Notes: a model not told the origin generated them from the letters alone. Positions 28,616 through 37,440 are shown, counted from the first letter of the stretch. The stretch: 64,000 nt of DNA from UBA2336 sp049306095 (GCA_049306095.1 JBAQPU010000051.1:13288-77287); one strand, 5' to 3'. Translations and numbers: made by a program.

Positions 28616-29428
28616 TTAATTCCAGAGAGGATGTTTTTCGAGGTGAACCAGTTCGTGGAAGAAAAGCCGGGTGGAGGCTTCAAAGGAGGATGTATAGTCT
28701 GATACCAAAAACTGGTGTTGTGGTACCAGGGTGCTGGTGTTAAGCAGGTTAGTTTGTGTCAGGTGATTTTTAAGTGCAGCCGCTACCACTTCCGATGAAT
28801 CAAGAATGGGAATACGGCTTTTGTAAAAATCATGAATTTCATTTTTGATCAACGGGTAATGCGTGCAGGCCAGTATAAGGGCTTCAATATTCTTCAATTC
28901 CGGATCGGCCAGGTATTGAGCAATAATCTCGTGACTGATTTGATTATCAAAAAAACCTTCTTCGATCATGGGTGCCAGCAACGGGGTAGCCAGTGAATGA
29001 AGTGAAATGCTTTTATTGGCTTCCTCTATTTTCCGGTGATAAACGCCCGACTGTACAGTTCGTTTGGTACCGATAAGCCCCACATGCTTTTCTCCGTAAT
29101 CACTAATCACCAGGTTAATCATCGGGTCTATTACATTAATAATTTTAACCGATCGAACGTACTCTTTTAAAAGTTCGTAGGCGGCTGAACTTGCCGAGTT
29201 GCAGGCGATAACAATTACTTTGCAACCCTTTTTGAGAAGTACGTCAGCAATTTTTATTGAGTAAGCCTGAATGGCGGCTTCTGACTTATCTCCGTAAGGA
29301 AGGTGTGCGGTATCTCCGAAGTAAACCAGACTTTCATTGGGCAGCAACGTTTTAATAGCGTGCGCAACCGTAAGACCGCCAATACCGCTGTCGAAAATAC
29401 CAATGGGTGCTGCTGAAGAAAGGCTCAA
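28616..29428 (-). CDS. murI: Glutamate racemase
   Basis: Makes D-glutamate for peptidoglycan (270 aa, cytoplasmic). The two catalytic cysteines are present: Cys76 in VIACNSAS and Cys188 in ILACTHYPLI, with the substrate loop GIFDSGIGGLTV at the N-terminus and PYGDKS near residue 44. A terminator at 29486-29518 separates it from the upstream zinc-ribbon gene, so murI has its own promoter in the short stretch between. Confidence 0.97.
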   Translation of the reverse strand: MSLSSAAPIGIFDSGIGGLTVAHAIKTLLPNESLVYFGDTAHLPYGDKSEAAIQAYSIKIADVLLKKGCKVIVIACNSASSAAYELLKEYVRSVKIINVIDPMINLVISDYGEKHVGLIGTKRTVQSGVYHRKIEEANKSISLHSLATPLLAPMIEEGFFDNQISHEIIAQYLADPELKNIEALILACTHYPLIKNEIHDFYKSRIPILDSSEVVAAALKNHLTQTNLLNTSTLVPQHQFLVSDYTSSFEASTRLFFHELVHLEKHPLWN

Positions 29429-29485
29429 AGAGTTAAATTTTCACAAATAAAGTAAACATTTAGGAATGCTGGACTCCTCTATAAA

Positions 29486-29518
29486 TAAAGAACCCCATCG
29501 TTTTCATGGGGCTCTTTA
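29486..29518 (-). terminator. Terminator of the zinc-ribbon membrane protein gene
   Basis: Inverted repeat AAAGAaCCCCAT / ATGGGGcTCTTT with one mismatch and a 7-base loop. A/T tracts on both sides permit either direction. It sits 22 bases beyond the stop of the gene at 29540. Confidence 0.75.
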
Positions 29519-29539
29519 AAATTTTAATGATCTGTTTTG

Positions 29540-30286
29540 TTATTTGACGTTGTCCGAAAGCTTGGCCAGTTTAACTTCCCTCGCCTCGCGGTGATTACAA
29601 AAATCACATTTATAATGTTTCAGCAATAACCCGGTTTCATTGGACGTAGGTTTTACTTCAATTTCTTCGCGGTCAATTTTTAAGGTGTAGTACCCGCATT
29701 CTGAGCATTCTTCGGCATGTTGATAGGCGCTATATTTTTCAACTTTCTTAAACCCGGTTTGGTCATCAATCCAAACGTCATAATCAACGGAGTGAATATT
29801 TGCTTCTTCTGTAATCTGATCGGCCTCCAGGTGAATATCTTCCTCGTCTTCACTCAGCTTACGCATTTTATTACCAGCCGGTGATATCCGCGGTGTTGTG
29901 CGTAGTTTGTGCAGTCGCTTTTCAACATATTTCGGATAGTAGATGCGCACCATGCTGTAAAAAATAAAGTACGCAATAATGGCAAGACTTACAGTAATGA
30001 AAATCCGTACATAAAAGAAGAGCATGCCACGGGCTGTGGAGGTAATCCGTTCCGTAAATACGGAGTTGGAGAACAGTAAAGCCGCCAGAATAAAGGCAAT
30101 GACAGCATACCAGAAATAGCGGATTTCGTGAAGGTTTACGTAATCGTATTTCTCCTTATAATCCTTGATTTGAAGAACTTTGAATTCATGGTATAACAGC
30201 ACCAGTACGCCAAGGCCGATAAACAAAAAGCAGCCGCGTAACATATAATAGTCCCATGAAGCAAGAAAAGCATGATTAACTTCCAT
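29540..30286 (-). CDS. Membrane protein with C-terminal zinc ribbon
   Basis: A 248-aa protein that I cannot place in a named family. Three predicted transmembrane helices (about 14-33, 58-75, 88-112) are followed by a charged linker rich in Glu/Asp (about 143-165) and a cytoplasmic zinc ribbon: Cys194-x2-Cys197 and Cys227-x2-Cys230, each followed by a beta-hairpin-like stretch. The terminator downstream and the divergent fabI upstream leave it as a single-gene unit. Confidence 0.75.
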   Translation of the reverse strand: MEVNHAFLASWDYYMLRGCFLFIGLGVLVLLYHEFKVLQIKDYKEKYDYVNLHEIRYFWYAVIAFILAALLFSNSVFTERITSTARGMLFFYVRIFITVSLAIIAYFIFYSMVRIYYPKYVEKRLHKLRTTPRISPAGNKMRKLSEDEEDIHLEADQITEEANIHSVDYDVWIDDQTGFKKVEKYSAYQHAEECSECGYYTLKIDREEIEVKPTSNETGLLLKHYKCDFCNHREAREVKLAKLSDNVK

Positions 30287-30412
30287 ACCGGTTTGAGGGT
30301 TTAAACTGTCTCAATTTATTAAAATCTTTGAGAACTCTGCATATTCCGGATGATCTTGTTTTTTATGCAATTCGGTACAATTTGTATAATTGTGGAATAA
30401 ATCATCCACAAC

Positions 30413-31225
30413 ATGGCCAATAACCTACTTAAAGGAAAACGCGGAATCATTTTTGGTGCCCTTGACGAGAACTCAATTGCTTGGAAAACAGCCCTTAAGG
30501 TGCGGGATGAAGGGGGTAGTTTTACACTAACCAATGCCCCAATTGCCATGCGGATGGGTAAAATCAATGAACTGGCTAAGGCTTGCCATGCCGAAATAAT
30601 TCCGGCCGATGCCACCTCAGAAGAGGATTTAAACACCCTGTTCACCAAGTCAATGGATATCCTGGGTGGTAAACTTGACTTTGTACTGCACTCCATCGGC
30701 ATGAGCCCCAATGTTAGAAAAGACAAAGCTTACGGTGATCTGAACTATGAATGGTTTTTAAAGACACTGGATATTTCCGGACTTTCGTTTCATAAAGTGA
30801 TGCAAACTGCTGAAAAGGCCGATGCCATGAATGAATGGGGTTCGATCGTTGCACTCAGCTACATTGCTGCGCAACGGACGTTTCCAGATTATTCCGACAT
30901 GGCCCAGGCTAAGTCTGTATTGGAGTCGATCGCCCGCAGCTATGGGTACCGTTTTGGTAAGCTGAAAAAAGTGCGCGTGAATACCATTTCACAGTCGCCA
31001 ACCAAAACGACAGCCGGAGCAGGCATTTCTGGCTTTGATGTTTTTTATGACTATGCTCAAATGATGTCGCCACTGGGTAATGCCCCGGCCGAAGAATGTG
31101 CCAGCTACATTGTGGCCATGTTTTCAGATTTCACCCGGTTTGTGACAATGCAAAACCTGATGCACGATGGCGGATTCTCTTCAACAGGAATTACGGAAGA
31201 ATTGGTTGAGCGGCTCTCCAGGTAA
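30413..31225 (+). CDS. fabI: Enoyl-[acyl-carrier-protein] reductase (NADH)
   Basis: Last reductive step of each fatty-acid elongation cycle (270 aa, SDR fold). The N-terminal dinucleotide region is the FabI variant GKRGIIFGALDENSIAW, and the active-site Tyr-x6-Lys pair is in YSDMAQAKS. HSIGMSP and MMSPLGNAPAEE loops fit FabI rather than FabL or FabV. The 127-base gap to the divergent gene at 30286 holds its promoter; TATAATTG at 30390-30397 is one base off the TAnnTTTG consensus. Confidence 0.96.
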   Translation: MANNLLKGKRGIIFGALDENSIAWKTALKVRDEGGSFTLTNAPIAMRMGKINELAKACHAEIIPADATSEEDLNTLFTKSMDILGGKLDFVLHSIGMSPNVRKDKAYGDLNYEWFLKTLDISGLSFHKVMQTAEKADAMNEWGSIVALSYIAAQRTFPDYSDMAQAKSVLESIARSYGYRFGKLKKVRVNTISQSPTKTTAGAGISGFDVFYDYAQMMSPLGNAPAEECASYIVAMFSDFTRFVTMQNLMHDGGFSSTGITEELVERLSR

Positions 31226-31226
31226 T

Positions 31227-31260
31227 CCGGTTAATACTGTACCGGTTGGTGATTAACCGG
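31227..31260 (+). promoter_or_regulatory. Inverted repeat between fabI and ispE
   Basis: Perfect 9-bp inverted repeat CCGGTTAAT / ATTAACCGG with a 16-base loop fills the fabI-ispE gap and ends 5 bases before the ispE ATG. There is no T tract, so it is not a classic terminator; as RNA it would place a stem over the ispE ribosome-binding region. Function is inferred only from position. Confidence 0.4.
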
Positions 31261-31265
31261 CTTGT

Positions 31266-32075
31266 ATGATTTCTTTTCCGCCCTGTAAAATCAACCTTGG
31301 CCTGAACGTTGTAAAAAAACGTCCGGATGGATACCATGATATTGAAACGTGTTTTTATCCGGTTCCCTGGACTGACATCCTTGAAATTATTCCATCGCAG
31401 ACTTTTGAATTTACACAATCCGGAATAGCGCTTCCCGGCAAACCGGATGAGAACCTTTGTGTGCAGGCATATCAGTTGCTGAAGAAAGATTTTAGTCTGC
31501 CGGCTGTTGCTATTCACCTGCATAAGGTAATTCCTGCCGGTGCGGGCCTGGGTGGAGGTTCATCCAACGCAGCACACACCCTTCGATTACTCAATGAAGT
31601 GTTTCAATTGAAAATTGAAACAACCGTATTGAAGAGCTATGCTTCAACATTAGGCAGCGATTGCGCTTTCTTTCTTGACGATAAGCCCATGTTGGGTACC
31701 GGCAGGGGAGAAGTATTGGAACAGGTTGAGGTGAGTCTTAACGCAAAATTTATTGTGCTTGTGAAACCGGATGTTCACATCTCAACCTCTGAAGCGTACG
31801 CAGCCATTGTTCCTGCTTTGCCGGAAAATCCTGTACGCGATGTGATAAAGAAAAATATTTCAGAGTGGGCCAATCACCTGAAAAATGACTTTGAGCCTGC
31901 GGTGTTAAAAAAATATTCTTCGATTAAAGAGATCAAGGAAAAACTTTATGCGCTGGGAGCGCAGTATGCCAGTATGAGCGGATCGGGATCGGCAGTTTAT
32001 GGATTGTTTGAAAAACCTATTGAATTGAAAGATCAATTTCCGGATGGGTTGTGTTGGAGCGGAATATTAAAATAA
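31266..32075 (+). CDS. ispE: 4-diphosphocytidyl-2-C-methyl-D-erythritol kinase
   Basis: GHMP kinase of the MEP isoprenoid pathway (269 aa). Key segments: N-terminal CKINLGLNVVKKRPDGYHDIET, the ATP loop PAGAGLGGGSSNAA, and the C-terminal MSGSGSAVYGLF. It is co-directional with fabI 40 bases upstream and convergent with the EamA gene, whose stop begins 1 base after the ispE stop. Confidence 0.96.
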   Translation: MISFPPCKINLGLNVVKKRPDGYHDIETCFYPVPWTDILEIIPSQTFEFTQSGIALPGKPDENLCVQAYQLLKKDFSLPAVAIHLHKVIPAGAGLGGGSSNAAHTLRLLNEVFQLKIETTVLKSYASTLGSDCAFFLDDKPMLGTGRGEVLEQVEVSLNAKFIVLVKPDVHISTSEAYAAIVPALPENPVRDVIKKNISEWANHLKNDFEPAVLKKYSSIKEIKEKLYALGAQYASMSGSGSAVYGLFEKPIELKDQFPDGLCWSGILK

Positions 32076-32076
32076 A

Positions 32077-32982
32077 TCAAGGGCCCGTGTGAGGTAACGT
32101 GGCAGAAAATCGGTTCTTCACAAACGGATAAGCAACTACGGCACCCAGAATGACAAACGTGCCCACGTAAAAATTCCAACCCATTACTTCCTGTTCGCCA
32201 AAAACAAGCAGCGCGAGCACAATTCCGTACACAGGCTCGAGATTGAGCGTAAGCTGAATAAAAAATACCGAAAGTTTTTTGGTTAGGTTAATGGCAACTG
32301 CATAGGCATAGACCGAACAAACCAATGAAAGAATGGCGATCCAAAGCCAGTCTGTTAGTGTTGGATGGAGGTGTAACGTTCCGTCAACCGACCAATACTC
32401 GGAATACAAGGGAAAGAATAAGGCTACACCAATACAAGCGCCAACCATTTCATAGAAGGTAATTGTGTAGGAACTCACGCGCGAAACCAGTTGCGAATTA
32501 ATCACAGCAAATATGGCGCAGGTTATACCGGAAAGTACTCCCAGGAAGAGCCCCATCGGGTATTGGAAATTGAATGAAAAAATAATGTACAACCCGATAA
32601 TGACAGTAATGCCGAGGGCAAGCTCGACCCCGCGTATTTTACTTTTTTTGGCGAATGGTTCAAAGAGTGCCGCCCACAGTGAACAGGTGGCAAAACCCAC
32701 CAGGCTTGTAGAGGGGTTGGAGATGCGCCCCGAAGCAAAAAAGGTTAGCCAATGTGCTGCCACAATAAGGCCTGTCAAGAGCAGCTTCATCAAATCGGAA
32801 GAAGAGACTTTAAACGAATCGCGCAACAGCAAAATAACACCACCCATTCCTATTGCCGCGAGCAGGGTTCGGAAGAAAACCATTTCTACTGCGGGTATGG
32901 TAACAAGTTTTCCAAGGATGGCGGTAAATCCCCACAGGAAAACAACAAAGTGAAGTTTGACGTAATCGGTAGTTGTAACCAT
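32077..32982 (-). CDS. EamA/DMT-family permease
   Basis: Ten-helix drug/metabolite-transporter-type permease (301 aa) built of two EamA repeats. The start chosen is the ATG at 32982, giving MVTTTDYVKLHFVVFLWGFTA, a typical EamA N-terminus whose codon touches the lptG stop (TAATG). The frame is open to an ATG at 33045, but that would lie inside lptG. Substrate unknown. Translation is probably coupled to lptG. Confidence 0.85.
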   Translation of the reverse strand: MVTTTDYVKLHFVVFLWGFTAILGKLVTIPAVEMVFFRTLLAAIGMGGVILLLRDSFKVSSSDLMKLLLTGLIVAAHWLTFFASGRISNPSTSLVGFATCSLWAALFEPFAKKSKIRGVELALGITVIIGLYIIFSFNFQYPMGLFLGVLSGITCAIFAVINSQLVSRVSSYTITFYEMVGACIGVALFFPLYSEYWSVDGTLHLHPTLTDWLWIAILSLVCSVYAYAVAINLTKKLSVFFIQLTLNLEPVYGIVLALLVFGEQEVMGWNFYVGTFVILGAVVAYPFVKNRFSATLPHTGP

Positions 32983-34097
32983 TAACGCGGAACGTATTTG
33001 TACATAATGACCGAAATAATCCCGAAGGTAATGGTTGGAATCCATACCGAAATTTGTGGTGGCATAGAACCTGCCTCCGCGAACGTCCGAAACATCATAA
33101 AGAACAGAATGAATATAAAGGATAAAGCAAAACCCAATGCAATTTGCGATCCGGTGCCACCCCTGCTTTTTCGAGCCGAAACGATCACACCCATAAAGGT
33201 CAGAATGAAAATTGAAAAAGGTGATGCGTACCGGGAGTACTTCTCAACTTCATATTGCGCGATGCCGGCCGATCCACGTGACTTCAGGGTTTTAATATAA
33301 CCGTTGAGTTCGGTAAGGGTAAGCCCATCGTACTTCCGGAAATCGTTATCAAATTCTTTTGGATCAAGATTGAGGGCGGTATCCAACGGAGTATTTTGAG
33401 TAGTGGCATTATTCAATTTGACTAAAGAATCTCTTTTATTCCCGGGTCGTTCAAAAATTGCTTCGATGTTAGTTACGTTCCAATCGTGGAGCGTCCATTT
33501 GCTTTTGGTGGTGTCCCATTCAATGCGCTTGGCCGTCAGTTTCTCTATTAACCTGCCCTGATCAAATTTTTCCAGTGTAAACGAATACCCTTTATCGGAG
33601 ATGTTATTGTAACTCTGTAAATAAAGAATAGTGTTAGGTGCCACCTGGATGTGAATGTTCCGCTGACTGGACGAGGTTTTAGGTTTGAGGTACTCCAATT
33701 CAAAAGCCAGTCGCGACTTATTGGAGTTGGGGATAATCCAGCCGTTCAACCAAAAGCTAACGGAAGCAATCAGCAACGATCCGACAAAATAGGGGAGCAA
33801 TAGCCTTCTGAAACTCATACCGCAGCTCAACATAGCAACCACTTCAGTATGGCCGGCCATGCGGGCCGTAATGAATACTGCGGCAATAAACACTGTAATA
33901 GGTGTAATGAGTCCACCAATCCATGGAAGGAAATCAGCATAGTATTGGAGTACCTGAATGAAGCCCAAATTGGCTTTAGCGTATTTATCTGTTTTTTCTG
34001 TGATGTCAATCACCGTAATAACCGCTAACAGCAACATGACTACAAATATGTAGGTACTCAGAAATTGCCGGAGGATATAGCGATCAAGTAATTTCAT
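32982..34097 (-). CDS. LptF/LptG-family lipopolysaccharide export permease
   Basis: Inner-membrane permease of the Lpt system that lifts LPS out of the inner membrane (371 aa). Six transmembrane helices are arranged as three N-terminal and three C-terminal, with a periplasmic beta-jellyroll between (about 125-270). The opening MKLLDRYILRQFLSTYIFV and the PFSIFILTFMGVIVSARKSRGG segment are typical of YjgP/YjgQ proteins. Gene follows tgt with no gap. Bacteroidota often have the two permeases apart, so LptF versus LptG is not decided. Confidence 0.9.
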   Translation of the reverse strand: MKLLDRYILRQFLSTYIFVVMLLLAVITVIDITEKTDKYAKANLGFIQVLQYYADFLPWIGGLITPITVFIAAVFITARMAGHTEVVAMLSCGMSFRRLLLPYFVGSLLIASVSFWLNGWIIPNSNKSRLAFELEYLKPKTSSSQRNIHIQVAPNTILYLQSYNNISDKGYSFTLEKFDQGRLIEKLTAKRIEWDTTKSKWTLHDWNVTNIEAIFERPGNKRDSLVKLNNATTQNTPLDTALNLDPKEFDNDFRKYDGLTLTELNGYIKTLKSRGSAGIAQYEVEKYSRYASPFSIFILTFMGVIVSARKSRGGTGSQIALGFALSFIFILFFMMFRTFAEAGSMPPQISVWIPTITFGIISVIMYKYVPR

Positions 34098-35228
34098 TTA
34101 CAGTCGGGCAGATACTTTTTTAACCATCGAATTTTTCCAATCGGCAAACGTGTTGTTCAAAATTTGTTTTCGGGCCTCTTTCACCAACCAAAGATAGAAC
34201 GTGAGGTTGTGTATGGAAGCAATTTGCGCGCCTAAAATCTCCTTGTTAATAATAAGATGACGCAAATAAGCCTTCGAATAAAACGTACTGGAGTATCCTC
34301 CAAGTCCGGCATCAATAGGCGAGAGGTCATCCTTCCACTTTTCATTCCGAATGTTGATGATTCCTTGTGTGGTAAACAGCATGCCGTTGCGCGCATTGCG
34401 GGTAGGCATCACGCAATCAAACATATCGATACCCAGGGCAATGCATTCCAGGATGTTTTCAGGGGTACCCACACCCATCAGGTAACGGGGCTTGTTGGCC
34501 GGTAAAATTTTACACACCACCTCCGTCATTTCATACATCATATCGTGTGGCTCACCTACCGATAACCCGCCAATGGCATTGCCATCCTGATGTTGAGAGG
34601 CAATAAATTCAGCCGATTGAATGCGCAGGTCTTTATACACACTTCCCTGTACGATCGGGAAAAGCGTTTGTTCATATCCGTAAAGCGGTTGGGTGTTTTT
34701 GATCCGGTCAACACATCGCTGAAGCCATTGATGTGTAATCATCAGCGATTTCTTCGCGTAGGTATAATCGCACGGATAGGGTGTGCATTCATCGAGTGCC
34801 ATGATAATATCGGCACCGATTGAACGCTGAATGTCCATTACGTTTTCCGGAGTGAAAATATGTTTCGAGCCATCGATGTGCGATTTGAACGTTACACCTT
34901 CATCATTAATCTTGCGATTTTCTGACAGCGAGTATACCTGGTAACCACCGCTGTCGGTAAGGATCGGTTTTTTCCATCCATTGAACCGATGAAGGCCGCC
35001 TGCTTTTTCGAGCAGGGGAGTGCCCGGCCGCAGGTACAAATGGTAGGTGTTGCCTAAAATGATTTGGGCTTGTACATCCTGTTCGAGTTCTCGTTGATGA
35101 ACAGCCTTAACGGTTCCGGCTGTACCCACCGGCATGAAAATGGGTGTTTCAATATCGCCATGTGCGGTGTGTACAACACCGGCCCGGGCAGAGGATTTTG
35201 AATCGTTGGCAGGTAGGGTAAATTTCAC
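34098..35228 (-). CDS. tgt: tRNA-guanine(34) transglycosylase
   Basis: Exchanges guanine for a queuine precursor in the anticodon of GUN tRNAs (376 aa). Catalytic segments are present: ILTDSGGYQVYSLS, DIIMALDECTPYP, GGLSVGEPHDMMYE and MFDCVMPTRNARNG. The zinc site differs from the E. coli type: the region that normally reads CxCxxC reads DAGLGGYSSTFYSKAYL, with none of the three cysteines, while SIHNL is kept. The start is placed at GTG 35228 (MKFTLPANDSKSSARAG, normal length); an upstream TTG at 35249 overlaps a TATTTTTG promoter-like element and is unlikely to be translated. Confidence 0.93.
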   Translation of the reverse strand: MKFTLPANDSKSSARAGVVHTAHGDIETPIFMPVGTAGTVKAVHQRELEQDVQAQIILGNTYHLYLRPGTPLLEKAGGLHRFNGWKKPILTDSGGYQVYSLSENRKINDEGVTFKSHIDGSKHIFTPENVMDIQRSIGADIIMALDECTPYPCDYTYAKKSLMITHQWLQRCVDRIKNTQPLYGYEQTLFPIVQGSVYKDLRIQSAEFIASQHQDGNAIGGLSVGEPHDMMYEMTEVVCKILPANKPRYLMGVGTPENILECIALGIDMFDCVMPTRNARNGMLFTTQGIINIRNEKWKDDLSPIDAGLGGYSSTFYSKAYLRHLIINKEILGAQIASIHNLTFYLWLVKEARKQILNNTFADWKNSMVKKVSARL

Positions 35229-35246
35229 GACCTGTAAATAAGCCGA

Positions 35247-35254
35247 CAAAAATA
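35247..35254 (-). promoter_or_regulatory. Candidate -7 element of the tgt-lptG-eamA operon
   Basis: Minus-strand TATTTTTG matches TAnnTTTG, 18 bases upstream of the GTG at 35228. If it is used, transcription would begin downstream of the alternative TTG start, which decides the start codon. Confidence 0.45.
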
Positions 35255-35322
35255 ACTGAATTCGTAATCATTACAGTCAACCAAGTTTTTTAGCATCAAC
35301 ATTCGCACGAAAGTCACGTCAA

Positions 35323-35360
35323 TAAAAAAAGAGAGCCGGGTTTCTCCGCTCTCCTTTTTT
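35323..35360 (-). terminator. Terminator of the S10 peptidase-like gene
   Basis: Stem GAGAGC / GCTCTC extended by A/T pairs beyond one mismatch, with an 11-base loop. The minus-strand reading ends in a run of seven T. It lies 17 bases after the stop at 35377. Confidence 0.75.
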
Positions 35361-35376
35361 GTGAAGAAGTATCGTT

Positions 35377-36849
35377 TTAATACTTAGCTGGTACGCCTTT
35401 TCCGGGGGTAGATTTCAGAATGAACTCGCGAATGTGCTCGTTGGAATTGGCCAGGTCTTCGGCACGCAGGTACATCATGTGTCCGCTTCGATATCCTTTA
35501 AACGACAAACGATCTTTCATTTTTCCGCTCGGGTCCAGTTGCCACATCGAATATTTGGCATCAAAGTAGGTGGTGGCACCATCGTAATAGCCCGATTGAA
35601 ACATAACATGTAGGTAGGGATTTTCGGCCATCGCAAGGCGAAGTTTCTCACCGGTGTTATCGCCAGTGTTGTCCCAAGGATGCACATCACCAAACATGTT
35701 GTATTTTATATCTGTTTTATATTTCAGCACATCGCGTAAATAATAATTGATTGCCGGAGTAAAAGAGTGTAACCAGGAAGTGAGTTCGGCACTATAATCA
35801 GGAGATGTGCCTGTTTCAATTTTGTCGATGCCGAGGTAGCGTGAATCCAGTCGGCCTATTGTTAAACCCTTTTTGCGCAAAAGTTCTTTCCAGAAAAACT
35901 GGGCGGAAACCACGAGGTTGTTTTGCATAAATATTTCTTCTGAAATTCCTGAATAGTAGGACATCCGGGCCGCAATTTTTTTCTTCTCAGCGACATCAAT
36001 AAATCCTCCCTTGCTAATGGCAGGGATTACTTCCTGGATAGTAAAGTTTTCAGCCTCTGGAAGAATGGCTTCCAAATCTTTTTGTTGCAAATCCGCAGGG
36101 AGAGCTTTGTGATACCAGGCGGCCGCGGTAAAATAAGGAAGCGACAGGGCATCATTGACGGGACCTTCCCGCTTAATGCCAATTTCTGTTGGTGATACCA
36201 GAATGACTCCGTTCAAATACATCCAGTGATTGTTCTGTAATTCCAGCGCCAGGCCCGACACGCGTGTGGTGCCATAGCTTTCTCCTATTAAATATTTAGG
36301 TGAAGTCCAGCGGCCGTTTCGCGAAACAAAAGTGTTGAGCCACTCACCGAGGTACTTGATATCGGCATTAACACCAAAGAATACAGATCGCTCTGCTTTT
36401 GGATCTAAAATCCTGGAGAAACCGGTGTTCACCGGGTCGATAAAAACAATATCAGCCACATCTAAAACAGAGTGTGGATTATCACGAACTCCGTAAGGCT
36501 GAACCGGATAACCCTCGTTATCGATGTTCAGTATTTTTGGTCCGGTGTACGCTACGTGCATCCAAACAGAAGCAGAACCGGGGCCTCCGTTGAATGACAT
36601 GATCAATGGGCGCTTACTTTTATCGTTTACATCAGTGCGTTCGTAATACGTATAAAAGAGTGAAGCAATAACTTTTCCGTCTTTATCCCACACGGGTTGT
36701 GTGCCGGCCGTTACTTTGTATGGAACTACCTTTCCTTTAATGGTAACCTGGTTAGTGCTTACCACGGATGACTCTGCCTGCAAAGTGCGATCCTGCGAAA
36801 ATGTTGGTGTGATAACAATCAGCACCAGTAGAAGCGAAATGAATCTCAT
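35377..36849 (-). CDS. Secreted S10 serine carboxypeptidase-like protein
   Basis: A 490-aa alpha/beta-hydrolase of the carboxypeptidase Y family with a Sec signal peptide (MRFISLLLVLIVITPTFS, start at 36849; an in-frame ATG 33 bases upstream adds a non-signal stretch). S10 motifs: oxyanion region FNGGPGSASVWMH, nucleophile LIGESYGTTR, the Asp region MFQSGYYDGATTYFDAKY and the catalytic His in GYRSGHMMYLR. Single-gene unit between its own terminator and the DUF2007 gene. Substrate not predictable. Confidence 0.9.
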   Translation of the reverse strand: MRFISLLLVLIVITPTFSQDRTLQAESSVVSTNQVTIKGKVVPYKVTAGTQPVWDKDGKVIASLFYTYYERTDVNDKSKRPLIMSFNGGPGSASVWMHVAYTGPKILNIDNEGYPVQPYGVRDNPHSVLDVADIVFIDPVNTGFSRILDPKAERSVFFGVNADIKYLGEWLNTFVSRNGRWTSPKYLIGESYGTTRVSGLALELQNNHWMYLNGVILVSPTEIGIKREGPVNDALSLPYFTAAAWYHKALPADLQQKDLEAILPEAENFTIQEVIPAISKGGFIDVAEKKKIAARMSYYSGISEEIFMQNNLVVSAQFFWKELLRKKGLTIGRLDSRYLGIDKIETGTSPDYSAELTSWLHSFTPAINYYLRDVLKYKTDIKYNMFGDVHPWDNTGDNTGEKLRLAMAENPYLHVMFQSGYYDGATTYFDAKYSMWQLDPSGKMKDRLSFKGYRSGHMMYLRAEDLANSNEHIREFILKSTPGKGVPAKY

Positions 36850-37020
36850 AAGTAGATATGGTTTAATTATCCTTAATTTCAATTCCTCAACCTACATTCT
36901 TTTAAAGGAATTCTCAATACACTTTTGAAAACGGACTTCTTTAGGTACAAGTGGTAAAAAGAGCAGTGTCATTTTACCGGAGGAAGAGACAGAAATCGTT
37001 TGTGCGGAATCGCATTGGTC

Positions 37021-37193
37021 TTAAAATTCATGACGGCAATTCTGGCACCGATAAACCTTTGGTAATGGAAGGAAAGTCAGGAAGAAGCTGAACAGAAAAT
37101 AATTAATACGTTATTCGGTTTTTCCGTTTGTTCAATTTTAACATTGATGGATCGGCAACGGGGACATTCTGTTGTGGTACTCAGATCGGCTAC
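37021..37193 (-). pseudogene. Broken zinc-ribbon extension of the DUF2007 gene
   Basis: Directly after the TAA that ends the DUF2007 frame, the same frame stays open for 38 codons and encodes TTTECPRCRSINVKIEQ, the first CxxC knuckle of a zinc ribbon, up to a TGA at 37077. A second frame then encodes FLTFLPLPKVYRCQNCRHEF and stops at 37021, giving a hydrophobic stretch and the second CxxC knuckle. The two parts together look like a DUF2007-zinc-ribbon protein interrupted by one stop codon and one frameshift. Read errors or an assembly error could also explain the frameshift. Confidence 0.6.
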
Positions 37194-37412
37194 TTATTCA
37201 TTCAAAATCTTATCGGCCTGATCCTGATCACTACTGAAAATATGCAGCCGCACACCAAACAAAACAGTGTTTTGCAAGGGATACAGGTTGGTCAGGTTTT
37301 CTTCTGTTAGAAAACAGGGTATACCGTAGGCATCTAATTTTGTTTTGGCAAGGTTGGCATCAATAGAGTTGTCGAACCGTTTATAAACGATGATTTCATC
37401 AGACTCTTCCAT
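37194..37412 (-). CDS. DUF2007-type putative signal-transducing protein, probably shortened
   Basis: A 72-aa domain of the DUF2007 family: opening DEIIVYKRFDNSIDANLAKTKLDAYGIPCFL with the usual core NLYPLQNTVLFGVRLHIFSSDQDQADKIL. The family is small and of unknown biochemical role. The frame ends in TAA, but an obvious zinc-ribbon continuation lies just beyond it (37021-37193), so this may be the intact front part of a damaged gene. It is divergent from the VWA gene. Confidence 0.75.
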   Translation of the reverse strand: MEESDEIIVYKRFDNSIDANLAKTKLDAYGIPCFLTEENLTNLYPLQNTVLFGVRLHIFSSDQDQADKILNE

Positions 37413-37423
37413 GCGCAGGCTGA

Positions 37424-37440
37424 ACTAAATTTATTTTAGT
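37424..37440. promoter_or_regulatory. Palindrome upstream of the VWA gene
   Basis: ACTAAA-N5-TTTAGT perfect palindrome 11 bases before the VWA ATG and 11 bases before the divergent DUF2007 start. It could be an operator for either gene; nothing else supports it. Confidence 0.25.

Noticed and set aside
37077..37196. Stop-codon readthrough or programmed frameshift producing a full DUF2007-zinc ribbon protein
   Set aside because: Two separate recoding events would be needed, and no slippery heptamer or recoding stem was seen; decay or sequence error is simpler.
37424..37440. The ACTAAA palindrome as a second operator of the S24 repressor
   Set aside because: Arms resemble the 51542 site (ACTAA...TTAGT), but the spacing between the shared pentamers is 7 rather than 5, and AT-rich palindromes of this size arise by chance.
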